14,989 bases of DNA from Alphaproteobacteria bacterium (lineage in GTDB: Bacteria; Pseudomonadota; Alphaproteobacteria; G02398745; G023898745), in assembly GCA_027366195.1 (NCBI GenBank), contig DAHXKW010000003.1:1-14989 (forward strand), read 5' to 3'. Positions within the stretch are counted from its first letter, which is position 1; each line of letters opens with the position of its first letter. Position numbers and translations under genes: made by a program. Below, piece after piece: positions 1 through 5,758 of this stretch. The notes beneath the pieces were generated by a model. That model saw nothing but the letters and a program-made list of their open reading frames with translations. It was not told the origin of the DNA and made no database searches.

Positions 1-292
1 TTTTACAGCTTAACTTCTTTCAAAAGCGTAATAGATTCATTCACCAAAGCTGGTAAAGTATTTCGAAAAACTTGCGGTAAAATAATATCCTTCCATATAC
101 GCCATACTGGAATACGTAAGGTTCTAGCAGCTTCAAACTGTCCTTTAGGTATGCTCTCTATGCCACCACGTAAAATTTCAGACACATAGGCAGAACTATT
201 CAATCCCAGAGTAATTATACCTACCATGAAAATACTCATGTGAATCTTAAATAAACTAGGTATTACAAAAAAAAAGAAGTTAAGCTGTAAAA
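1..292. repeat. 20-bp perfect inverted repeat (1-20 / 273-292)
   Basis: The reverse complement of positions 1-20 is identical to positions 273-292. The match ends at 20 bp on the inner side and its outer limit is hidden by the window start. The copy at 273-292 encodes part of the conserved permease segment (ILQLNFF), so it is the native one; the copy at 1-20 replaces the expected permease C-terminus and supplies its stop codon. Confidence 0.9.
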
Positions 293-476
293 TCATAGGC
301 GTTCCACGCAAGATAGATACAAAACCATCAAGTGCAAATCGAATAAACCTTTGGTAATGTAATGTTGCAAAAAGGGTACCACCCCATACGCCCACAAAAA
401 AGCTTACAATAGCAAGCATTAAAGTTGTTGCAAGTCCTTTTGCTATAAATGAAACATATTGCCCTAAATCAATCAT
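3..476 (-). CDS. Amino-acid ABC transporter permease (HisM/GlnP type), C-terminally cut short
   Basis: Inner-membrane permease subunit of a polar amino-acid importer; it would pair with an ATPase and a periplasmic binding protein, neither visible here. Membrane segments lie near residues 10-38, 45-75 and 80-100. The ATPase-contacting EAA loop is clear: SSAYVSEILRGGIESIPKGQ at 94-113, then FEAARTL at 114-120 and ILPQ at 132-135. The family is about 215-220 residues; this one stops after 157, just after NESITLLKE, where relatives continue with a last membrane helix. The final codons (VKL, stop) fall inside a 20-bp inverted copy of positions 273-292, so the truncation may be an assembly or template-switch artefact. 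Its ATG shares one base with the pdhB stop (TAATG), implying translational coupling. Family assignment is firm; substrate unknown. Confidence 0.85.
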   Translation of the reverse strand: MIDLGQYVSFIAKGLATTLMLAIVSFFVGVWGGTLFATLHYQRFIRFALDGFVSILRGTPMILQLNFFFFVIPSLFKIHMSIFMVGIITLGLNSSAYVSEILRGGIESIPKGQFEAARTLRIPVWRIWKDIILPQVFRNTLPALVNESITLLKEVKL

Positions 477-1444
477 TAAACAACTCGATCAACAGCAATA
501 ATAACCTTTTGTGCAGAAGGTAGAGCCATCTTTTCCAGATTAATAGCATAAGGTAATGGCACATCTTCAGAGGTAACACGCACAGGTGGTGCATCCAAAT
601 AGTCAAAAGCATTTTCAAGAACTTGCGTAATAATTTCTGATCCCACGCCACAAAATGGCCAGCCTTCTTCCACAACTACAAGACGATTTGTTTTGCGAAT
701 TGATTCGATAACGGGTGCCATATCTAAAGGGCGTAAAGTCCGTAGATTTATAATTTCTGGCTCTATGTTTTTCTCTCGCAACTGAGGCAAAGCCTGCATA
801 ACATGATGTAATCCGATTGAAAAACTTACAATCGTCACATCTTTACCAGGTAGCATAACTTCAGATTTTCCGATAGGTAAAGCATATGTCGGCAGTTCTT
901 CTTCGAAAGTCTGGCCATATAGCATTTCATGTTCTAAAAACACAACAGGGTCAGGATCTTCTATGGCCGCCCTTAGCAGCCCATAAGACTCAGCCGCACC
1001 ATAAGGCGATACAACCTTTAAACCAGGAACATGCGCATACCATGCGCCAAAACTTTGCGAATGCTGCGCCGCATTTTGCAAGGCTGAACCATTGGGACCT
1101 CTGAAAACAATGGGGCATCCCATTTGCCCACCAGACATATAATTTGTTTTGGCCGCCGAATTAACGATTTGATCAATAGCCTGCATTGAAAAATTCATCG
1201 TCATAAATTCAACAATGGGTTTATAACCTTGAAATGCAAGCCCAACACCTAACCCTGCAAAACCCATTTCAGTAATGGGTGTATCAATAATACGATCCGG
1301 ACCAAAATCTTTCAAAAGCCCTTCACTTATTTTAAAAGGACCATTGTACTGCGCAACTTCTTCCCCTAATAGCAAGACTTTTTGATCTTCTGTCAACGCA
1401 TCTCGCAGAGCTTGATTTAGCGCAGCTCTAACTGTTATTCCCAT
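476..1444 (-). CDS. pdhB: Pyruvate dehydrogenase E1 component, beta subunit
   Basis: Beta subunit of the heterotetrameric, thiamine-diphosphate-dependent E1 enzyme that decarboxylates pyruvate and passes the acetyl group to the lipoyl arm of E2, feeding acetyl-CoA to the TCA cycle. The whole 322-residue transketolase-type pyrimidine domain plus C-terminal domain is present: GEEVAQYNGPFK at 27-38, the cofactor-activating glutamate E59 in ITEMGFAG, FRGPNG at 114-119, and the conserved H128 in AAQHSQSFGAWYAHVPGLKV. There is no N-terminal lipoyl domain, unlike the longer rhizobial PdhB. The pdhA gene that normally precedes it is missing: upstream lies a tRNA on the other strand, and pdhB has its own TATAAT box. 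The downstream permease overlaps by one base. A branched-chain 2-oxoacid E1-beta is the alternative, less likely. Confidence 0.93.
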   Translation of the reverse strand: MGITVRAALNQALRDALTEDQKVLLLGEEVAQYNGPFKISEGLLKDFGPDRIIDTPITEMGFAGLGVGLAFQGYKPIVEFMTMNFSMQAIDQIVNSAAKTNYMSGGQMGCPIVFRGPNGSALQNAAQHSQSFGAWYAHVPGLKVVSPYGAAESYGLLRAAIEDPDPVVFLEHEMLYGQTFEEELPTYALPIGKSEVMLPGKDVTIVSFSIGLHHVMQALPQLREKNIEPEIINLRTLRPLDMAPVIESIRKTNRLVVVEEGWPFCGVGSEIITQVLENAFDYLDAPPVRVTSEDVPLPYAINLEKMALPSAQKVIIAVDRVV

Positions 1445-1473
1445 TACTTTTTCTGGAATCTATAATCAACTTC

Positions 1474-1479
1474 ATTATA
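1474..1479 (-). promoter_or_regulatory. Candidate -10 box of the pdhB promoter
   Basis: On the minus strand this is a perfect TATAAT about 30 bases before the pdhB ATG, so transcription would start near 1467. The -35 region is poor at every 16-18 bp spacing. It supports independent transcription of pdhB, divergent from the tRNA-Gly gene. Confidence 0.45.
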
Positions 1480-1537
1480 CACAGCCACACGCATACGCGA
1501 TAGACACGAGGCTTTGGATATGATAGAACATATACAT

Positions 1538-1612
<75 letters not shown>

Positions 1613-1622
1613 ATGGTTCTCA

Positions 1623-1699
1623 GCGCCCATAGCTCAATTGGATAGAGCGTCAGACTACGGATCTGAAGGTTAGGGGTTCGACTCCTCTTGGGCGCGCCA
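1623..1699 (+). tRNA. tRNA-Arg (anticodon ACG)
   Basis: Acceptor GCGCCCA (1623-1629) pairs with TGGGCGC (1689-1695), discriminator G, and encoded CCA at 1697-1699. The anticodon stem TCAGA/TCTGA encloses the loop CTACGGA, with ACG at 1657-1659; A34 would be edited to inosine to read CGU, CGC and CGA. A run of six T follows at 1701-1706, but no extra hairpin was found. Confidence 0.97.
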
Positions 1700-1762
1700 A
1701 TTTTTTATAAGAATTAATTATCCCTCCCAAGTTTGTTAAAAACATACAATTGATTACAAAAA

Positions 1763-1768
1763 TATAAT
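1763..1768 (+). promoter_or_regulatory. Candidate -10 box for the 1809 gene
   Basis: A perfect TATAAT in a very AT-rich 70-bp stretch after tRNA-Arg. No convincing -35 lies 16-18 bp upstream. If used, transcription starts near 1775, downstream of the TTG at 1770, which favours translation from the ATG at 1809. Confidence 0.35.
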
Positions 1769-1808
1769 ATTGTATTGTTTTCATATCATCACTTTCAATC
1801 ATATAGCT

Positions 1809-2696
1809 ATGCTATTTCTTTCTTTGTTCACAATCTTTTGTACAGACATTCCTATTCCTAAACAAAATGATTTTAGTACACGACTAACAAAACTCTCCTC
1901 AACTTTAGCCCCTTCTGCTCAGAACGTTCTTATCATAGGTGCACACCCTAATGAGGCAGACCGGTTTTCATTTACAATACCAATTTTTTGGAATAACTCA
2001 TATGATAAAAATCATTCTTGCCAATTCGTAGAGTTTGATGCTGAAGAAGCAGAAAGACATATTCTTTGTGATTTTAATGATAGAGAGAAAGTAGGACAAG
2101 TTGCGAACATGTTAAAGAGTCGCTTTTCTTTAATATGTTTCGATTTCGGCACAACAGGTTATACAGAGTGGGATCAAACAGTATTAAGCCAAATTCTTAC
2201 ACTTTTACAACCCGGAGGAACTCTATTGTTCCCTCTTGAACTTGTCAGAATAAGTTTCAGCAGCTGTGCGTGGAAAATACATTCTCCAGAAGATGAAAAG
2301 CCTAATGAACCTTTTGCTGATTTTTTAAGGCGCAATGCAGTAGAAAACCCCACTATTTTCCTTGGAGACTTTGAAGAGGGCTATCAATTCAAATTCCCTT
2401 ATCACTGCAAATCTGAAGAGCACCGCTCAGAAACAACATGCAAGGAAGCTGGCTGTTATGAAAAAAGTGCGCCTGAAGAAGGTTTAAAGACTGAGAAAAA
2501 GAACGGCCTTCGATCTTTTTTGCCAACATACATAGATCAACTACAAAAACTTGTAGGTCCTGGTTTTCAAGTGACAAATAGAGATACAGCTCCATTTTCT
2601 GCATCTACAGAACAAAGTGAGCTCTCTACTTATCCTTGGATCGAAATAAAATCTCTAGCTGATATGAGAAGTGCAAATCAGGATCAGTTCGCATAG
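1809..2696 (+). CDS. Unrecognised, probably secreted protein with a methyltransferase-like Rossmann fold
   Basis: No family recognised with confidence. From the ATG at 1809 it is 295 residues. The frame is open back to a TTG at 1770 (308 residues); neither start has a clear Shine-Dalgarno. Residues 1-12 are hydrophobic without a preceding basic residue, suggesting a weak signal peptide or anchor. Residues 38-145 look like a nucleotide-binding alpha/beta core: NVLIIGAHP (39-47) as a first strand and loop, an acidic end of a second strand at FVEFDAEE (73-80), LICFDFGTTG (108-117), and LLQPGGTLLFP (132-142), the pattern of the post-motif strand in class I SAM-dependent methyltransferases. The glycine-rich SAM motif I is not standard (IGAHPNEA). 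The C-terminal half carries several cysteines (153, 200, 211, 216). It sits alone between tRNA genes. A non-catalytic relative of methyltransferases is equally possible. Confidence 0.6.
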   Translation: MLFLSLFTIFCTDIPIPKQNDFSTRLTKLSSTLAPSAQNVLIIGAHPNEADRFSFTIPIFWNNSYDKNHSCQFVEFDAEEAERHILCDFNDREKVGQVANMLKSRFSLICFDFGTTGYTEWDQTVLSQILTLLQPGGTLLFPLELVRISFSSCAWKIHSPEDEKPNEPFADFLRRNAVENPTIFLGDFEEGYQFKFPYHCKSEEHRSETTCKEAGCYEKSAPEEGLKTEKKNGLRSFLPTYIDQLQKLVGPGFQVTNRDTAPFSASTEQSELSTYPWIEIKSLADMRSANQDQFA

Positions 2697-2720
2697 ATTC
2701 TTTTTTAACCAATATTCCTG

Positions 2721-2726
2721 TATACT
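2721..2726 (+). promoter_or_regulatory. Candidate -10 box of tRNA-Glu
   Basis: TATACT, one mismatch from consensus, 8 bases before the first tRNA base, implying a very short leader. The -35 position (2698-2703) matches poorly. Confidence 0.4.
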
Positions 2727-2734
2727 GCCTGCAG

Positions 2735-2810
2735 GCTCCCTTCGTCTAGAGGCCTAGGACATCGCCCTCTCAAGGCGGCAACGCGAGTTCGAATCTCGTA
2801 GGGAGCGCCA
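2735..2810 (+). tRNA. tRNA-Glu (anticodon CTC)
   Basis: Acceptor GCTCCCT (2735-2741) pairs with AGGGAGC (2800-2806), discriminator G, and encoded CCA at 2808-2810. The anticodon stem TCGCC/GGCGG encloses the loop CTCTCAA with CTC, reading GAG. The D-arm (GTCTAGAGGCCTAGGAC) is typical of tRNA-Glu. This is the less common glutamate isoacceptor; a TTC version would also be expected elsewhere in the genome. Its 3' end lies 4 bp from the end of a convergent regulator gene. Confidence 0.96.
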
Positions 2811-2814
2811 TTAT

Positions 2815-3042
2815 TTACACAATCTTCTCTTCTGAAGATTCCACGTCTATTAAATCCCCTGGTTTGCAGTTCAAAACTTCGCATAACGATAAAAGTGTTG
2901 ATAAACGAATAGCCTTAGCATGTTCATTTTTTAAAGTTGACAGATTGGCTTCTGTAATCCCTACCCGCTTTGATAGCTCATTCAATCTTATTTTGCGCCT
3001 AGCCATTACTTCATCAAGACGAATAATAATTTTTAAAGACAT
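2815..3042 (-). CDS. Small HTH regulator, Cro/CI type, YozG-like
   Basis: A 75-residue cytoplasmic DNA-binding protein, essentially one helix-turn-helix domain. The helices are visible in LDEVMARRKIRLNELSKRVG (residues 9-28) and ITEANLSTLKNEHAKAIR (29-46), followed by LSTLLSLCEVLNCKPGDLID (47-66), the usual ending of YozG-type regulators. These commonly sit beside DUF2975 membrane proteins, as here. The ATG at 3042 is chosen because it shares its A with the stop of the upstream gene (TGATG) and GGTGA precedes it; a TTG one codon earlier is less likely. It is the last gene of the three-gene cassette and the natural candidate to bind the repeated motifs before the first gene. Binding is inferred. 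Confidence 0.9.
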   Translation of the reverse strand: MSLKIIIRLDEVMARRKIRLNELSKRVGITEANLSTLKNEHAKAIRLSTLLSLCEVLNCKPGDLIDVESSEEKIV

Positions 3043-3554
3043 CAAATCACCAATTCATTTTCAGCTGATATCTGATGTGCTTCTTGCATAATTTTAAACA
3101 CGACATACAAACAAGAGGCAATTAAGATTTGGTTCAGATTTTCTGTCCCGAAGCTGACCGAAAGAACATGCGATTTAGTATGTAAGGTTGTAATCACAGA
3201 AAAAGCGGCTTCATAAAATGGGTAAAAAATAGTGTATGCCAAATAAAATTGTGTAGCCTTGCTTATTTTGTTCAAAGTGTTTTTTGTAAATGTTTGATCA
3301 TTTTGAACTCTGCCAATAATGCCATAAAAACAATATAAAACACCGATAAAGAAACCAGCAGAAATACTTGAAATTAGGACTCCAGCCAAACGTTGCATAA
3401 TACCCATTTGCACCAAAGTTTCATAACTAATCGAAAACCTAGGGGATTGATACCACTGATTTAAAATACCCAAAAACCATTGATCCACAATTAATAAAAC
3501 CGTAATGATCCCATAAAAAATAATAAACCCTTTTAACCATTCTAACTTGGACAT
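3042..3554 (-). CDS. DUF2975 family inner-membrane protein
   Basis: A 170-residue protein with four predicted membrane segments, near residues 8-28, 54-77, 96-116 and 135-156. The features that recall DUF2975 are a short motif after the second pair (FTKNTLNKISK, near 88-98) and the acidic tail after the last helix (FKIMQEAHQISAENELVI). The function of this family is unknown; it is often encoded next to a YozG-like HTH gene, an arrangement repeated here with a TGATG overlap. The start at 3554 is set by a good Shine-Dalgarno (AGGAGA) and by TAATG overlap with the stop of the sirtuin-like gene; the frame extends 13 codons further up into that gene but has no such site. A role as partner or membrane-borne modulator of the HTH protein is conjecture. 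Confidence 0.8.
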   Translation of the reverse strand: MSKLEWLKGFIIFYGIITVLLIVDQWFLGILNQWYQSPRFSISYETLVQMGIMQRLAGVLISSISAGFFIGVLYCFYGIIGRVQNDQTFTKNTLNKISKATQFYLAYTIFYPFYEAAFSVITTLHTKSHVLSVSFGTENLNQILIASCLYVVFKIMQEAHQISAENELVI

Positions 3555-4426
3555 TAATTTTCTCCTTTCAAATGACAATACAATAATGGGCACACCTCTT
3601 GCGCATCTCCCTGAACAAAATAATCTTGATTACTTAGATAAACTGGTTGCGTCAAATTAATAGCAACTATATCCCCTTTCGGATTGTGTTGTTTATACCA
3701 ACGCAAAAACCCACTTTCATCTGTCCGCAAACCTACTGTTAAAACCACATCTATTTTTTTGAGGTCACCCAAGGATATCTGATTCTTCAACCAACCTACT
3801 TGTCGATGATTTAAAGGCATAACACCCGTTCTTTGATGTAGTAAATCCACATTTTCAGTCATAAGCCCCCAATTTTTTTTCTGACAAATATCACGTACAC
3901 ACAAATGCGCTAATGAAGGTTCCGCTGTCAGACATGCATCTTTAAACTTATTTAAATTATCCATCATATGTTTTGTTGGTTGAAATTGACGTGGATTGGA
4001 AAGAACTTTATAAAAACCCAAATCTTGTAACAATTGATCCATCGTAGGTACAGACTTGGCTGATATCCCTGCTCCAGTGTAAATAACCACTTTTTTATCT
4101 CGAATCAGCTTGGCCAGAGATTTTACTGAAAATTGCGTTGGCTTTCCCCCACAAACCACCAAAGGCCTCGCCACTACACCCATATCCTTAGCACTATTCA
4201 AATCAGGATCTTTTGGTGTGGGCATAATCTTTAATTTAAGCATCCCTAGCTTGTTTTTATATTCATATATTATTTGCCCCCAATTTTTCCGATCTATTTT
4301 CCATTGCCATGTCATTTTTAATGGGGTTGAATCCAGAACTACTTTTATAGCTTCAGATGTTAACACTGGAGGTTTTTTCAAAATCGATATTCCACAAACC
4401 AAATAGAGTAGTATCACAAAATCCAT
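3554..4426 (-). CDS. Sirtuin-like (Sir2) protein with N-terminal membrane anchor, lacking the zinc module
   Basis: The C-terminal 180 of 290 residues follow the sirtuin core: VVIYTGAGISAKS at 113-125 (NAD-binding GAGxS), AEPSLAHL at 168-175, LMTENVDLLHQRTG at 188-201 (TQNxDxLHxxAG motif), H207 in PLNHR where the catalytic histidine is expected, DVVLTVGL at 226-233, VAINL at 254-258 and VQGDAQEVCPLL at 271-282. Only about 20 residues separate H207 from the next strand, and the four zinc-binding cysteines are absent. The motif glutamine is glutamate (E191), and the FR that follows GAGIS in deacetylases is missing. Residues 3-16 are a short hydrophobic segment followed by two lysines, suggesting a cytosol-facing anchor; residues 20-108 match nothing I know. 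First gene of the cassette, no Shine-Dalgarno seen. It could be an NAD-consuming enzyme, an ADP-ribosyltransferase or inactive. Confidence 0.8.
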   Translation of the reverse strand: MDFVILLYLVCGISILKKPPVLTSEAIKVVLDSTPLKMTWQWKIDRKNWGQIIYEYKNKLGMLKLKIMPTPKDPDLNSAKDMGVVARPLVVCGGKPTQFSVKSLAKLIRDKKVVIYTGAGISAKSVPTMDQLLQDLGFYKVLSNPRQFQPTKHMMDNLNKFKDACLTAEPSLAHLCVRDICQKKNWGLMTENVDLLHQRTGVMPLNHRQVGWLKNQISLGDLKKIDVVLTVGLRTDESGFLRWYKQHNPKGDIVAINLTQPVYLSNQDYFVQGDAQEVCPLLYCHLKGEN

Positions 4427-4441
4427 TAATATTTACTATAC

Positions 4442-4510
4442 TATCAATATACAGCATAAAATTATCGAATATCAATATTTTTTTATCGAAAAAAATTATA
4501 GGTTCGATAA
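4442..4510. promoter_or_regulatory. Cluster of repeated motifs, candidate operator array
   Basis: TTATCGAA occurs at 4462-4469 and 4483-4490, and its reverse complement TTCGATAA at 4503-4510, with start-to-start steps of 21 and 20 bp, about two helical turns. The last two form an inverted pair with a 12-bp gap. A related motif, TATCAATAT, occurs at 4442-4450 and 4470-4478. The cluster covers the candidate cassette promoter, so autoregulation by the cassette's HTH protein is the simplest reading. Confidence 0.55.
4446..4475 (-). promoter_or_regulatory. Candidate promoter of the sirtuin/DUF2975/HTH cassette
   Basis: On the minus strand, -35 TTGATA (4475-4470), an 18-bp spacer and -10 TATATT (4451-4446) each match consensus at five of six bases, with transcription starting near 4439, about 13 bases before the sirtuin-like ATG. 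A second possible -10, TATAGT, lies at 4440-4435. Repeated motifs overlap the -35 box, the spacer and the -10 box, as expected for a repressed promoter. Confidence 0.5.
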
Positions 4511-4557
4511 GAGGTATCTTCATTTTTCATGATTATTGATTAACTGGCAGACCACGT

Positions 4558-4599
4558 TCCGAAAATGGCGTACAATTTCGGAGTATGATCCGAATTTGT
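4558..4599. repeat. Nested inverted repeats built on TCCGAA
   Basis: ACAATTTCGGA (4572-4582) and TCCGAATTTGT (4589-4599) form an inverted repeat with 10 of 11 positions complementary and a 6-bp gap. A further TCCGAAAA stands at 4558-4565, inverted relative to 4575-4582. They lie in the 272-bp gap between mlaE and the sirtuin-like gene. No gene is recognised in this gap, and the local GC content (about 46% by count over 4541-4680) is above that of the flanking AT-rich stretch. Role unknown. Confidence 0.5.
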
Positions 4600-4698
4600 C
4601 GCCCAACTCTGAACCGATTTGTCTATCTCGCGATTCTTATAAAAAACAGTTTGGTCATGTCACCGCCCTACCCTGGCAAAATGGACTGAAATTATTTT

Positions 4699-5436
4699 TC
4701 ACAACCCCAAAAATGAATAGTAAGTCGAAATAGCGCCATCGAAAACAATGGTCCAGAAAATACAATCAACAACTGATTGCGTAGTCATACTGCCTAAAAC
4801 CTGAGAATTGGATGTCACACAAAATCCCCTGTAACAACCAATAGTGCCAATGATAAGCCCGAAAATACTACTTTTTAAAATAGTTAGCCAAACTGTTTGT
4901 AACTTGATCAGTTCTTGTATCGTTAACAAAAAAGTTATCGGAGAGTAATCAATTAAGTAACTCGCGAAGAACATACTCCCTAACAAGCCAGCAATAATAG
5001 CCAATACAACTAATATCGGCAACATCAAAGCTGTCACTAAAATTCTAGGGATAACAAGCATATTAATAGGATCAATACCAATAACTTCTATAGCATCTAT
5101 TTCTTGATTCAAAATCATAGAACCAATTTCTGAAGTAAACGCACTACCTGAACGACCCGCCACAAGCAAAGAACTAATCAAAGAACCCACGTACCGAACA
5201 TACACAGGTGCAATAACGTAGGGAATTTTATCGAGCTGCCCATAATCCTCTAACGTATTAATCCCTTGATGCGTCAGTACAATACCCACCAAAAAATTTA
5301 ACAACATAACAATGGGTACAGCGTTCAGCCCAACTTGGAGAATTTGCCCCCAAATAATAGCCCAGTAGATTTTTTGCCTTCCCGTAATAATCATAAAAAA
5401 AGCATACAAAATCTTACCAAGGAACTCGACAAACAT
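4699..5436 (-). CDS. mlaE: MlaE-family lipid ABC transporter permease
   Basis: Inner-membrane permease of the Mla system, which moves phospholipids between the outer and inner membranes and maintains outer-membrane asymmetry. At 245 residues it is close to the usual 250-260. The family signature is plain: VAGRSGSAFTSEIGSMILN at 92-110, then QEIDAIEVIGIDPINMLVIP at 111-130, followed by three further hydrophobic segments. It normally works with the ATPase MlaF and the substrate-binding MlaD, often encoded directly beside it; neither is here. The ATG at 5436 has no obvious Shine-Dalgarno. The gene diverges from rpmE and is followed on the same strand, after a 272-bp gap, by the sirtuin-like cassette. 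No clear terminator was seen after it. Confidence 0.92.
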   Translation of the reverse strand: MFVEFLGKILYAFFMIITGRQKIYWAIIWGQILQVGLNAVPIVMLLNFLVGIVLTHQGINTLEDYGQLDKIPYVIAPVYVRYVGSLISSLLVAGRSGSAFTSEIGSMILNQEIDAIEVIGIDPINMLVIPRILVTALMLPILVVLAIIAGLLGSMFFASYLIDYSPITFLLTIQELIKLQTVWLTILKSSIFGLIIGTIGCYRGFCVTSNSQVLGSMTTQSVVDCIFWTIVFDGAISTYYSFLGL

Positions 5437-5481
5437 AATTTTGATTAATATTGTTTTTGTCCCCTTGTGTTTAGACTAGGT

Positions 5482-5511
5482 TTGACAGTATTATTTGTAA
5501 AGAGGTATCTC
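5482..5511 (+). promoter_or_regulatory. Candidate promoter of rpmE-pcrA
   Basis: A perfect -35 TTGACA at 5482-5487 is followed after 18 bp by a weak -10, TATCTC (5506-5511). An overlapping alternative is TTGTGT (5465-5470), an 18-bp spacer and TATTAT (5489-5494). Either fits the divergent gap between mlaE and rpmE. Confidence 0.35.
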
Positions 5512-5526
5512 ATAGCTATAAATAAA

Positions 5527-5751
5527 GTGAAAAAAGATATTCATCCTAAATACCACAGGATCACCATAGAAATGACTGATGGGTCTAAATTTGAAACGCG
5601 CTCTACATGGGGAAAACCAGATAGTGTAATGCGCCTTGAAATTGACCGATTGAAACATCCTGCTTGGACTGGTGGAAAAACAGTCTTGATGGAATCAGGG
5701 CAAGTCGAAAAATTCAAAAACAAATATCGTAGCATGAGCTTCGAGGATTAA
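5527..5751 (+). CDS. rpmE: 50S ribosomal protein L31, cysteine-free type
   Basis: Large-subunit protein that helps bridge the 50S and 30S subunits. The 74 residues begin KKDIHPKYHRITIEMTDG after the start and end in KFKNKYRSMSFED; TRSTWGK and HPAWTGG are the conserved L31 patches. The CxxC zinc-binding residues are absent, as in alphaproteobacterial L31, so it should not need zinc. The GTG at 5527 is chosen because homologues start at this point; the frame is open back to a GTG at 5467, but that adds 20 residues unknown in the family and would overlap the candidate promoter. No good Shine-Dalgarno precedes 5527 (AGAGG lies about 22 bases away), so the start is slightly uncertain. The gene is 7 bp from the helicase gene and probably cotranscribed with it. 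Confidence 0.92.
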   Translation: MKKDIHPKYHRITIEMTDGSKFETRSTWGKPDSVMRLEIDRLKHPAWTGGKTVLMESGQVEKFKNKYRSMSFED

Positions 5752-5758
5752 TCATCGT

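Noticed and set aside
2815..4698. Mobile island with flanking attachment repeats at tRNA-Glu
   Set aside because: No integrase and no second copy of the tRNA 3' end were seen, so it is kept only as a speculation about cassette origin.
4536..4733. Plus-strand 65-codon frame before and into the end of mlaE
   Set aside because: No ribosome-binding site, no recognisable family, and it overlaps the mlaE 3' end on the opposite strand.
5467..5526. N-terminal 20-residue extension of L31 from an upstream GTG
   Set aside because: L31 homologues begin at the KKDIHP segment, and the extension covers the candidate promoter.
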